In this document: in pieces, positions 34,213 through 42,076 of the stretch
Layout: each line of letters opens with the position of its first letter
Position numbering within the stretch: position 1 is the stretch's first letter
DNA from: Verrucomicrobiales bacterium
GTDB lineage: Bacteria; Verrucomicrobiota; Verrucomicrobiia; Limisphaerales; CAIMTB01
Length of the DNA: 56,259 bases
Reading direction: 5' to 3'
Assembly (NCBI GenBank): GCA_016795425.1
Contig: JAEUHG010000158.1
Coordinates: forward strand, 1-56,259
Position numbers and translations under genes: made by a program
Notes under the pieces: generated by a model
Databases searched by the model: none
Seen by the model: only the letters and a program-made list of their open reading frames with translations
What the model was told of the DNA's origin: nothing

Positions 34213-36712
34213 GAGGCGCGCGATTTCCTGGATGACATGGGCCGGCGTGATCGTGCTGGGCGTTTGGGCCTACCTAACCATCGCCTGGCAACGTTCCGAG
34301 CCGATCAATTCGGCGACCATCATCACGGCGGCGTTGTGCACCTACGCCATTGGGTATCGCTTTTACTCCAAATGGATCGCCGCCCGCGTGTTGGCGCTTG
34401 ATGACCGCCGGGCCACGCCGTGCGAGGTCCATGAGGATGGCAAGGATTTCGTCCGGACCAACAAATGGATTGTGTTCGGGCATCACTTTGCGGCGATCTC
34501 GGGACCGGGACCGTTGGTGGGGCCGGTGCTGGCGGCGCAGTTCGGCTATTTGCCGGGCACCTTGTGGATCCTGATCGGTGTGGTTCTGGGGGGCGCGGTT
34601 CAGGACCTGGTCATCCTGTTCGCTTCGATGCGCCGCGATGGGCGGTCGCTGGCGCAAATGGTGAAGGAGGAGTTGAACTCGTGGGCCGGCGGCATCGGCC
34701 TGATCGCCATTCTCTCCATCATGATCATCTTGCTCGCCGTGCTGGCGTTGGTGGTGGTGAACGCCCTGGCCGAGAGTCCTTGGGGCGTGTTTACGGTGGG
34801 CGCCACCATACCGATCGCCATGTTGATGGGTGGATACCTGCGGTTTTGGCGCGTTGGCAAGGTGTTGGAAGTCTCGATGATCGGTATCCTGGGATTGTTG
34901 CTGGCGGTATGGGGCGGCCAATTCGTGCACTCCGACCCGGTGTGGTCGGAACGTTTGCGTCTCCCAGCCGAGCCGCTGGCCTGGATGGTGATTGGCTACG
35001 GCTTCGCCGCGAGCGTGCTGCCGGTGTGGCTGTTGCTGGCGCCGCGCGATTACCTGAGCACCTTCATGAAGCTCGGAACCATCGTGGCTTTAGCCTTGGG
35101 AACCCTGCTGGTGTTGCCGGAACTCAAGATGCCGGCGGTCAGTCGGTTCGTGGACGGCAGCGGATTGGTGGTCCCAGGTTCAGTGTTTCCCTTTTGTTTC
35201 ATCACTATCGCCTGCGGGGCGATCTCGGGTTTCCACTCGCTCATCTCCAGTGGCATCACTCCCAAGATCATCACCCGAGAAGGACACGCCCGATCGATCG
35301 GTTACGGCGCCATGCTCTTGGAGTCGCTGGTCGCGATCATGGCGATGATCGCGGCATGCACCCTGGATCCAGGGGTGTATCTGGCCATGAATGTTAAAGG
35401 GGCTGGACCGGACGCGGCGGCAATCGAGGTCGATACCCAAAAACGCATCGAAGGCAGCGGCTTTACCTGGCTTCGTCCAGACCCGAACGCACCCGGCCGA
35501 TTCACGGAAACCGCGGTGACGTTGTCGCGCGAGGAGATGCATGCGTTGGCGGAACGCATGGGGGAACACACCCTGTTTGGTCGGACGGGAGGTGCCGCCA
35601 CGTTGGCGGTGGGGATGGCGAACATCTTCTCCCAGCTGACCCGCGGTCGGTGGCTGGATCTTTGGTATCACTTCGCGTTGATGTTCGAGGCTTTGTTTAT
35701 TCTGACGACGCTCGATGCGGGGACTCGCGTGGGGCGGTACTTGATTCAGGACGCCATTCGCCAGGTGGCCCCGCGCTGGGGCGATCTCAAAAGTGTACGC
35801 GCCAACATCCTGGCGAGCCTGCTCATCGTGGCTGCCTGGGGATGGTTCCTCATCAAGGGCGTACGGGATCCGGAGGGAGGCATCCGCGCCCTGTGGCCGA
35901 TCTTCGGCATCGCGAATCAATTGCTCGCCAGCATAGCGCTCTGCCTGGCCACCACGATTCTATTGAAGATGCACCTTCGGCCCGCGAGTTCCGCACCGTC
36001 GCCGATGGCTCCAGGAAGCCGGAGGACCGCTGGACCGGGGATCGCTCTAGTGACCTTGGTTCCGTTGATGTGGCTCTTGACCGTGACCGTGTCGGCCTCA
36101 ATCCAGAAAATCTTCCACGACAGTCCCCGCATCGGATTCCTGGCGGCTGCAAGGGCCACCGAAGCCGCCCGGCCGGAACTCCTGACGCGTCACGACGAGG
36201 CCGCCCGGAGTGGGGATCCCGTTGCGATCGCCGCCTCCGAAAAGGCACTGCGAGCCAACGCGGTGAGCCGGGATAACCATCGAATCGACGCGGTGGTCAC
36301 GGGGTTTTTCCTGGTCCTGGTGGCTTCGGTCGTCGCCATCAGCGCCCGGGAATGGCTCGCATTGGTGCGTCGGCGAAAGGCGCCGGTTCTCGGGGAGACG
36401 GCGCCCGTTTGGCTTCCGGCGTATGCGGTGCGAGAGGCGGGAGGCACTCCGGGCGGCGTGATGGGAGCAATGACCCTCGGAGTGGCGTTGCTTAAGGAAC
36501 TGACCGACGAAGCTGGGTTCGAACGCTCCCAATCGTTGCCGCGAGCGTGCGTCTGTGAATCGGTGACGGATCACGCTCCTCGCGCTGACAGACCGGAAGG
36601 CAGGGTGCTAGGAGCGGCCGGGTCCGGCGATGTCGTGAATTCCGCCAAGAACGGGAAGGCGTGGGAGTCAGCGCTGGCGGACCGCTATCGCAGTATCCGT
36701 CGATGCTGCTGA
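34211..36712 (+). CDS. cstA: Carbon starvation protein A (peptide/pyruvate transporter)
   Basis: Inner-membrane transporter of the CstA family (833 residues), implicated in peptide or pyruvate uptake during starvation. The conserved stretch GHHFAAISGPGPLVGPVLA is present, together with GAVQDLVILFASMRRDGRSL, SGGITPK-type SSGITPKIITREGHAR and the TLDAGTRVGRYLIQD motif; many long hydrophobic helices follow. The E. coli protein is about 700 residues. Here the region beyond helix-rich core residue ~740 is a 90-residue hydrophilic tail with no similarity that I recognise (ending ALADRYRSIRRCC); it may be lineage-specific or a chance extension. The start at ATG 34211 lacks a Shine-Dalgarno sequence; ATG 34232 is possible. 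It is monocistronic. Confidence 0.9.
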   Translation: MRRAISWMTWAGVIVLGVWAYLTIAWQRSEPINSATIITAALCTYAIGYRFYSKWIAARVLALDDRRATPCEVHEDGKDFVRTNKWIVFGHHFAAISGPGPLVGPVLAAQFGYLPGTLWILIGVVLGGAVQDLVILFASMRRDGRSLAQMVKEELNSWAGGIGLIAILSIMIILLAVLALVVVNALAESPWGVFTVGATIPIAMLMGGYLRFWRVGKVLEVSMIGILGLLLAVWGGQFVHSDPVWSERLRLPAEPLAWMVIGYGFAASVLPVWLLLAPRDYLSTFMKLGTIVALALGTLLVLPELKMPAVSRFVDGSGLVVPGSVFPFCFITIACGAISGFHSLISSGITPKIITREGHARSIGYGAMLLESLVAIMAMIAACTLDPGVYLAMNVKGAGPDAAAIEVDTQKRIEGSGFTWLRPDPNAPGRFTETAVTLSREEMHALAERMGEHTLFGRTGGAATLAVGMANIFSQLTRGRWLDLWYHFALMFEALFILTTLDAGTRVGRYLIQDAIRQVAPRWGDLKSVRANILASLLIVAAWGWFLIKGVRDPEGGIRALWPIFGIANQLLASIALCLATTILLKMHLRPASSAPSPMAPGSRRTAGPGIALVTLVPLMWLLTVTVSASIQKIFHDSPRIGFLAAARATEAARPELLTRHDEAARSGDPVAIAASEKALRANAVSRDNHRIDAVVTGFFLVLVASVVAISAREWLALVRRRKAPVLGETAPVWLPAYAVREAGGTPGGVMGAMTLGVALLKELTDEAGFERSQSLPRACVCESVTDHAPRADRPEGRVLGAAGSGDVVNSAKNGKAWESALADRYRSIRRCC

Positions 36713-36774
36713 CTTCCGCCCTCCTCGCCATCGGCAAAAGGAGTGCGACTCCCGGGGCGCGAACCCGTCTGGAG

Positions 36775-36791
36775 CAACCGTACTACGGTTG
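36775..36791. terminator. Dyad repeat at the 3' end between convergent genes
   Basis: CAACCGTA / TACGGTTG around a single C (36775-36791), overlapping the lipoprotein stop codon. As RNA it folds as a 6-bp stem with a 5-base loop. There is no T-run. It may end transcription of cstA and of the lipoprotein gene in both directions. Confidence 0.3.
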
Positions 36792-36965
36792 GTCGCTAAC
36801 CGGTCGCATCGTCCAACCGGCATCTGACGCGGCGTCCGCATCGGCTGCAGCCCAGTGGCGTGTGGAGTCCGGATGATCGACACCCGCGGATTTTGACGAC
36901 GAGGCACAGCCGGTCCCCACCAGAGCGGCGCCGAGAACACAAAGGATCGTGACAACAAACTTCAT
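36783..36965 (-). CDS. Small predicted lipoprotein (60 aa)
   Basis: ATG 36965 is preceded by a near-perfect Shine-Dalgarno, TAGGAGGTG, five bases upstream. The product starts MKFVVTILCVLGAALVGTGC, a short basic n-region, hydrophobic core and a Cys at position 20 that fits lipid modification, though the -3 residue is not the usual Leu. The mature part is only about 40 residues, Ser/Ala/Asp-rich and soluble. A sigma70-like promoter sits right before it. The strong signals for translation argue it is real despite its size. Function unknown; possible envelope entericidin-like or spacer role. Confidence 0.75.
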   Translation of the reverse strand: MKFVVTILCVLGAALVGTGCASSSKSAGVDHPDSTRHWAAADADAASDAGWTMRPVSDQP

Positions 36966-36985
36966 AACACCTCCTAAGGGCGTTC

Positions 36986-37015
36986 TTTATAGGGGGTTCG
37001 CTTATTTTAATGCAA
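36986..37015 (-). promoter_or_regulatory. Sigma70-like promoter of the small lipoprotein
   Basis: On the minus strand, -35 TTGCAT (37010-37015) and -10 TATAAA (36986-36991), spacer 18 bases. It ends 20 bases upstream of the ATG at 36965, which is the region of the Shine-Dalgarno and a very short leader. Confidence 0.55.
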
Positions 37016-37235
37016 GCGATCATTTTCGCAGCGATCGAGGATGGAGCATGAACCCACGGGATCGATAGAGGGCACCGGCCAGGTTTGAACGGGTCGGAGA
37101 GACCAGTTTTCCTGACAACGGGCGGTGAATTCCATGGCCCTCATCCATTAGCTACCATGAATGTTGCCATGACGCCGGCTTCAATCTTGGCGGATGCATG
37201 TTTGGGATTCCTAAGGTGCCGATGTTATAAGAGTC

Positions 37236-38546
37236 GTGAATGCCAAGGCAGCTCCTTACTTGACGGTGCCGAACGGGATGGGTTTCGGCCGGTACGTGAC
37301 AGCGGCGGTGCTTCCGTGTCTGTGGATGTACGGCACGGGGGTCTTCGGGGCTTCGCCCGAAATCAAGTCGCCGACGAAAACCCAGACCTGGGTTCCGACG
37401 GTTTCGATCGCGGTGAAGGAGGAATTCGACAGCAATGTTTACCTTCAAGATATCGGGACGTTGGGGGATGCCTCGTCGTTCGTAACGACGGTGCTGCCGG
37501 CTGTGGGGTTGAAATACCTCGGTGGGCCTGAGGCCACGCTCTCGCTCAGTTACGCGCCCGAGGTCGCATTCTTCCATTCCGAATCCAGTGAGGATCACGT
37601 GCTGCATCGCGTTGGGTTGGGAGGCAGCGGCAAGATTTCGCAAACCGAATGGGACGTGCAGAACACGTTGGTGGTGATCGACGGCAGCGACGAGGGGTTG
37701 GTGTTTTCGAGCCCGGGTGGCGCTGGGGCGGCTGGTGGACCGCGGGTACGCGATCGCCGCGATGCGACCATGTATCGGGGTGGCGTGAAGGTGACCCAGG
37801 CCATCGGGAAGGTGTTGGTCCGGCCGGTGGTGTCGGCCTACATCCACGATTGGCAGACCCGGCATTCGGCGGTGCCTGGCTACTTGAATTTCGTCGATCG
37901 CAACGATTTCAACGGCGGGGTCGACGTCGGGGCGGTGGTGCACAAAGGGACGCGGGCCTTCGTCGGCTATCGCTATGGCCGGCAGGACCAGGCCAAGCTG
38001 CTTTCCTATCCGGAGGAGTACGACAACGAGTACCACCGGATCCTGTTCAGCCTGGAGGGTACGCCATGGAAATGGCTCAAGGCGGGAATCAGTCTCGGTC
38101 CCGAGTTTCGGCATTACGGGGACAAGGTGTCGCCGCTCTTCCAGGACACCGATGAGCTCAATTTGTTCGTGGACGGCTCCGTGACGCTGACTCTGGGGGC
38201 AGCGGATACGGTGGTGCTCTCGGTGAAACAGTTCGAGCAGCCGGGCTTCGGTGGGCGCAGCACCTACGAAGACCTGACCTACGACCTCACCTGGCGGCAC
38301 AAAGTGGGTGCCAAACTCACGTTGAGCGTGGTGGGACGCGCCTACAACACGGACTTCACGTACCCAACCATGCGCGACGATTGGGTGCTTTCGGGGGGTG
38401 TCGCGGCAACCTACAACCTGACCCAACAGCTCAATGCGGAACTTTCTTACACCTTCGAGGACGGCGAAAGCCGTGTCCCCAACACCTGGGCGCGCGACTA
38501 CACCCGCGAAGTGGTCGCCCTCGGCATCAAGTACGTCTTCAAGTAA
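37236..38546 (+). CDS. Outer-membrane beta-barrel protein
   Basis: A 436-residue protein with a signal region (MGFGRYVTAAVLPCLWMYGTGVFGA) and a series of amphipathic strands separated by turns (KTQTWVPTVSIAVKEEFDSN, LSLSYAPEVAFFH, RAFVGYRYGRQDQ, LKAGISLGPEFRHYGD). It ends VVALGIKYVFK with a terminal aromatic-x pair, the usual signal for BamA-dependent insertion. This suggests an 18- to 22-strand barrel, but the family is not recognised. The start could be GTG 37236, used here, or ATG 37278. It is followed by a chemoreceptor gene after 73 bp, possibly co-transcribed, but the functional link is unknown. Confidence 0.75.
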   Translation: MNAKAAPYLTVPNGMGFGRYVTAAVLPCLWMYGTGVFGASPEIKSPTKTQTWVPTVSIAVKEEFDSNVYLQDIGTLGDASSFVTTVLPAVGLKYLGGPEATLSLSYAPEVAFFHSESSEDHVLHRVGLGGSGKISQTEWDVQNTLVVIDGSDEGLVFSSPGGAGAAGGPRVRDRRDATMYRGGVKVTQAIGKVLVRPVVSAYIHDWQTRHSAVPGYLNFVDRNDFNGGVDVGAVVHKGTRAFVGYRYGRQDQAKLLSYPEEYDNEYHRILFSLEGTPWKWLKAGISLGPEFRHYGDKVSPLFQDTDELNLFVDGSVTLTLGAADTVVLSVKQFEQPGFGGRSTYEDLTYDLTWRHKVGAKLTLSVVGRAYNTDFTYPTMRDDWVLSGGVAATYNLTQQLNAELSYTFEDGESRVPNTWARDYTREVVALGIKYVFK

Positions 38547-38619
38547 AGGCGACGAGGAGGAGTCGAGTCCCAGCTCGCGGTCAGCCGGCGCCGGAGGCTC
38601 GACGAGCCTGAGGCGTCGG

Positions 38620-40071
38620 ATGCTTCTGCTGCCGGCGATCTTCCTCGTTGGATTGGCGGTGGTGCAGGGGGTCGCCTTCCTGTTGAACCGTGAGGTGCAC
38701 GAGAAGGTCTTCTATTCCCGCCTGCGCCAGGAGATTCTGGAGAATCACAAGTCCACCCTGAAATCCATGGTGGACGTGCAAGCCCAGGTTCTGGGTGCGC
38801 GGCTGAAGGGCGTGGCCACTCGCGAGGAGCAGATCGCGATTTTGATTCGTGAGACCGATCCCCTTCGTTTCTTCGACGATGCTTCGGGATACTTCTTCGC
38901 CTACGACCTCGCCGGTGTCCGGATCAATGTGCCGGTGAACAAGTCGCAGAATGGGCAGAATACGCTGCAACTGGTGGATCCCAAGGGAACAAAGTTCATC
39001 CAGCGGATGGTCGACGCCGCAAAGTCCGGGGGTGGCTTTGTCGAGTACTGGTTTGAAAAGCCCGGAAAGGGCGTTCAACCGAAGCTGAGTTATGTCGTGC
39101 CCGTCCAAGGAACCGACTTCTGGGTGGGTACCGGGGTCTATATCGACAACGTCGAGTCGGAGTTGGCGGAGATCCGGGCAGGTGTGGACGCCCTGGTGCG
39201 ACGGTACCAATGGATCTTGATCGGGCTTTGTGCCGCGGTGGGTGCCGTGACGCTGGGGCTTGCCGGTTGGGTGGCTCAGCGCATCGCGGCTTCGATTCGA
39301 AGCATCGCCTCCCGCGTCGAACATACGGCAACGGAAGTGGATTCGGCTGCCACGCATGTGTCCGAAGCCAGTCAATCGCTGGCGTCCGGGGCCAGCCAGC
39401 AGGCCGCGTCCCTGGAGGAAACCAGCGCTTCCCTGGAAGAATTATCCAGCATGGCTCGGCGCAATTCCGAGAGCGCCGTTCGGGTCAATGAATTGGGCCG
39501 TGAGGCCAGGGCGGCGGCGGAGCGCGGCGCAGCGGACATGGAGGCCATGAACACGTCGATGCAGGCCATCCAGGCTTCCGGCGAGGACATTCGAAAGATC
39601 CTGCGAACGATCGATGAGATCGCCTTCCAAACCAACTTGTTGGCCTTGAACGCAGCCGTGGAAGCGGCCCGGGCGGGGGAGGCGGGCATGGGCTTCGCCG
39701 TAGTGGCCGATGAAGTGCGCAGCCTGGCTCAACGCAGTGCCCAGGCGGCCCACGAGACCGGCGAAAAGATCGAAAGCGCCACCGCCACCACAGCGCGCGG
39801 CGTCGAGTTGAGCAAAAAGGTCGCGGCCGGCCTGGAGGCGATCCTTGCCAAGGTCCGGCAAGTGGATGAATTAACCGCGGGCGTGGCATCGGCCTCGCGG
39901 GAGCAGGATGGCGGCATCCAGCAGATCAACGGGGCGGTCGGGCAAATCGACCAAGTGACCCAATCCTCGGCCGCCGCCGCCGAGGAAACCGCCAGTGCCG
40001 CGCAAGAATTGCGCGCTCAGTCGTCCCGACTGAAGGATGCCACCGTCGAGTTAGCCTGCCTGACGCGTTGA
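38620..40071 (+). CDS. Methyl-accepting chemotaxis protein (Cache sensor)
   Basis: Transmembrane chemoreceptor of 483 residues. TM1 is at the N-terminus (MLLLPAIFLVGLAVVQGVAF). A periplasmic Cache-like domain follows (FFDDASGYFFAYDLAGVRIN, then SYVVPVQGTDFWVGTGVYID), with TM2 about residues 200-222 (WILIGLCAAVGAVTLGLAG). The signalling tip EIAFQTNLLALNAAVEAARA and GMGFAVVADEVRSLAQRSA is exact, so it should control a CheA. The Cache region suggests sensing of small organic acids or similar. There is no C-terminal CheR pentapeptide. The start may be a CTG four codons upstream (RRR before the M), which would restore a positive N-terminus. No che genes are nearby. Confidence 0.9.
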   Translation: MLLLPAIFLVGLAVVQGVAFLLNREVHEKVFYSRLRQEILENHKSTLKSMVDVQAQVLGARLKGVATREEQIAILIRETDPLRFFDDASGYFFAYDLAGVRINVPVNKSQNGQNTLQLVDPKGTKFIQRMVDAAKSGGGFVEYWFEKPGKGVQPKLSYVVPVQGTDFWVGTGVYIDNVESELAEIRAGVDALVRRYQWILIGLCAAVGAVTLGLAGWVAQRIAASIRSIASRVEHTATEVDSAATHVSEASQSLASGASQQAASLEETSASLEELSSMARRNSESAVRVNELGREARAAAERGAADMEAMNTSMQAIQASGEDIRKILRTIDEIAFQTNLLALNAAVEAARAGEAGMGFAVVADEVRSLAQRSAQAAHETGEKIESATATTARGVELSKKVAAGLEAILAKVRQVDELTAGVASASREQDGGIQQINGAVGQIDQVTQSSAAAAEETASAAQELRAQSSRLKDATVELACLTR

Positions 40072-40098
40072 TTGGAAGTGCTCGCGGTGCGCCGATGG

Positions 40099-40821
40099 TT
40101 AGCGCCCGAGTTCGAGGCGGTCGGCGAGGCGAGGAGGGAGTCCCGCGTCACGAATTTTCTTCTGCGCCTTGGCGATGTCATAGTCGAGGCGACGCAGTTC
40201 GATCGTGTTGTCGGTGGTATCGTAGACCACGTAGGACGCTTTGGGATTGTTGTCCCGCGGTTGGCCGACGCTGCCCACGTTGATGAAGTATTTCTTGCCG
40301 GGTTCAATGCGGAACCGGGAATAGGTGCCGCCGCGAACCATGCTGTCGCGGACGAAGGCGACCGGCACATGGGTGTGGCCGAAGAAACAGAGAGAGGTGT
40401 TCTGGTAGGTGAAACTGGAGGCGGCTTCGAGTTTGTCGAAGACGTATTGCCATCGTTGGGGGGCGTCGAGGGTGGCGTGGACGATGGTGAAGCTTCCGAC
40501 GAGGCGGAGGTATTTCAGGTCGTGCAGCCACTTGCGGTCTTCGGGGCTGAGTTGCTGGCGGGTCCAGGCGACCGCTTCGAGCGCGAGAGGATTGAACCCT
40601 TCGGCGAAGGCGTCATTCGAACAATACTCGTCGTGGTTACCCTTGACGCAGGGCATGCCCATGTCCCGGACGATGTCCAGGCATTCCTTCGGGTTGGCGC
40701 CGTAGCCTACGACGTCGCCGAGGCAGACATAATGGGTGCAGCCCTTTTCACGGGTGTCGTTCAGCACGACCTCGAGTGCTTCGAGGTTCGCGTGAATGTC
40801 AGCGATGATCGCGTATCTCAT
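40099..40821 (-). CDS. Metallophosphoesterase (calcineurin-like, small)
   Basis: A 240-residue cytoplasmic enzyme of the calcineurin-like superfamily. Metal ligands are seen in IADIHANLEAL, CLGDVVGYGANP, VKGNHDEY, VHATLD and FGHTHVP. This pattern belongs to YfcE-/ApaH-like phosphodiesterases that act on nucleotides or phosphoproteins. ATG 40821 is used; the in-frame extension upstream belongs to the acylphosphatase region. It lies 10 bp after acyP. The reaction cannot be fixed from sequence. Confidence 0.85.
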   Translation of the reverse strand: MRYAIIADIHANLEALEVVLNDTREKGCTHYVCLGDVVGYGANPKECLDIVRDMGMPCVKGNHDEYCSNDAFAEGFNPLALEAVAWTRQQLSPEDRKWLHDLKYLRLVGSFTIVHATLDAPQRWQYVFDKLEAASSFTYQNTSLCFFGHTHVPVAFVRDSMVRGGTYSRFRIEPGKKYFINVGSVGQPRDNNPKASYVVYDTTDNTIELRRLDYDIAKAQKKIRDAGLPPRLADRLELGR

Positions 40822-40831
40822 CTTGCATGTA

Positions 40832-41116
40832 CTACCGCAGGATCTGGAAACCACGCAGATCACCGTGTGGCTCGGACCACTCGACCGCCTCATGACGGAT
40901 CATGGCACCAACGCCCGAGTCGCGAATGGCCTGCCGAAATGCCTCCAATTCCGAGGGGAAGCCTTCTGCAACCAATTCCACGCGACCGTCGCCAAGATTC
41001 CGCACCGTACCGCAAACGTCAAAGCCCTCAGCAACTTCGCGCGCCGCATACCGGAATCCGACCCCTTGGACGTGTCCCGTGTACCAGACCACCACGCGCT
41101 GTCGATTCGACTTCAC
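40832..41116 (-). CDS. acyP: Acylphosphatase
   Basis: A 94-residue enzyme that hydrolyses acyl phosphates such as carbamoyl or acetyl phosphate. The two family signatures are clear: TGHVQGVGFRYAAREVA, with the catalytic Arg about residue 22, and GTVRNLGDGRVELVAEG with the Asn about 40. I chose GTG 41116, which gives the normal length of about 90-95; the reading frame continues open upstream without similarity. It is third in the order sdhC-sdhA-sdhB-acyP-phosphoesterase, 140 bp after sdhB. Confidence 0.88.
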   Translation of the reverse strand: MKSNRQRVVVWYTGHVQGVGFRYAAREVAEGFDVCGTVRNLGDGRVELVAEGFPSELEAFRQAIRDSGVGAMIRHEAVEWSEPHGDLRGFQILR

Positions 41117-41256
41117 ATTCCGGCTTGGCCCGGCTTGGCGTCCATCATTGAACGTTCCCCAGCCCGGGGCAGTCGCGGAAGGGGATTCAACCTGAAGGAC
41201 GCCGCAGCCCTCAACGATTTTGTCTTCGTGCGCGTAAGAACGCACAGGCGGTAGGG

Positions 41257-42042
41257 TTAACCCGCTCCGCCGTCTTTGCCTGCGGTTTCCCGCCCCACAG
41301 CCGCATGCAGCATCGCGGAAAGGTACTCCCGGTTCATGCGGGTGATGAAATCCAGGCTGATCCCCTTCGGACAAACCGCCTCGCAGGAACCCGTCACCGT
41401 GCAATTGCCGAAGCCTTCTTCGTCCATCGTCCCCACCATCGCCAAAACCCGGCGATAACGCTCGGGTTGACCCTGCGGGAGGAGGCTGAACTGCGAAACC
41501 TTGGCGGACACGAACAACATGGCACTCGCATTCTTACATGCGGCCACGCACGCCCCGCACCCAATGCAGGCCGCGGCGTCCATCGCTCGGTCCGCGCATT
41601 CCTTCGAAACCGGTATGGAATTGGCATCGGGAGCCGAGCCCGTCCGGACCGAAATGAACCCGCCGGCCGCCATGATGCGGTCAAAGGCCGTCCGGTCGGT
41701 CACCAGGTCCTTGATAACCGGGAACGGCTTGGCCCGGAACGGTTCCACCACGATGACGTCACCGTCGCGGAAGCTCCGCATGTAGGTTTGGCAGGTGGCG
41801 ACCGATCGGTGAGGGCCGTGTGGCTTGCCGTTGATGACCAGGGAGCAGGTCCCGCAAATGCCTTCCCGGCAATCGTGAGCAAAGGCGATCGGTTCTTCGC
41901 CCTTGGCGGTGAGGTCATCGTTGACCACGTCCAACATCTCCAAAAAGGACATGTTGGGGTTGAGGTCCGGAGTCGGGTAGGTCTTGAACTCCCCGGGCGT
42001 TCCCGGACCTTTCTGGCGCCAGACTTTGAGGGTGACTTTCAT
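41257..42042 (-). CDS. sdhB: Succinate dehydrogenase/fumarate reductase iron-sulfur subunit
   Basis: A 261-residue subunit carrying the three Fe-S clusters that pass electrons from FAD to quinone. Cys ligands: CREGICGTCS and a later Cys in VATCQTYM (2Fe-2S, about residues 58-84), CIGCGACVAACKN (4Fe-4S) and CTVTGSCEAVCPKGISLDFI (3Fe-4S). It lies 34 bp after sdhA. Sequence cannot tell which direction the complex works in vivo. Confidence 0.95.
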   Translation of the reverse strand: MKVTLKVWRQKGPGTPGEFKTYPTPDLNPNMSFLEMLDVVNDDLTAKGEEPIAFAHDCREGICGTCSLVINGKPHGPHRSVATCQTYMRSFRDGDVIVVEPFRAKPFPVIKDLVTDRTAFDRIMAAGGFISVRTGSAPDANSIPVSKECADRAMDAAACIGCGACVAACKNASAMLFVSAKVSQFSLLPQGQPERYRRVLAMVGTMDEEGFGNCTVTGSCEAVCPKGISLDFITRMNREYLSAMLHAAVGRETAGKDGGAG

Positions 42043-42076
42043 TCGCGGAGGCGGGATTTGGCGTGGTCGGGAACGG

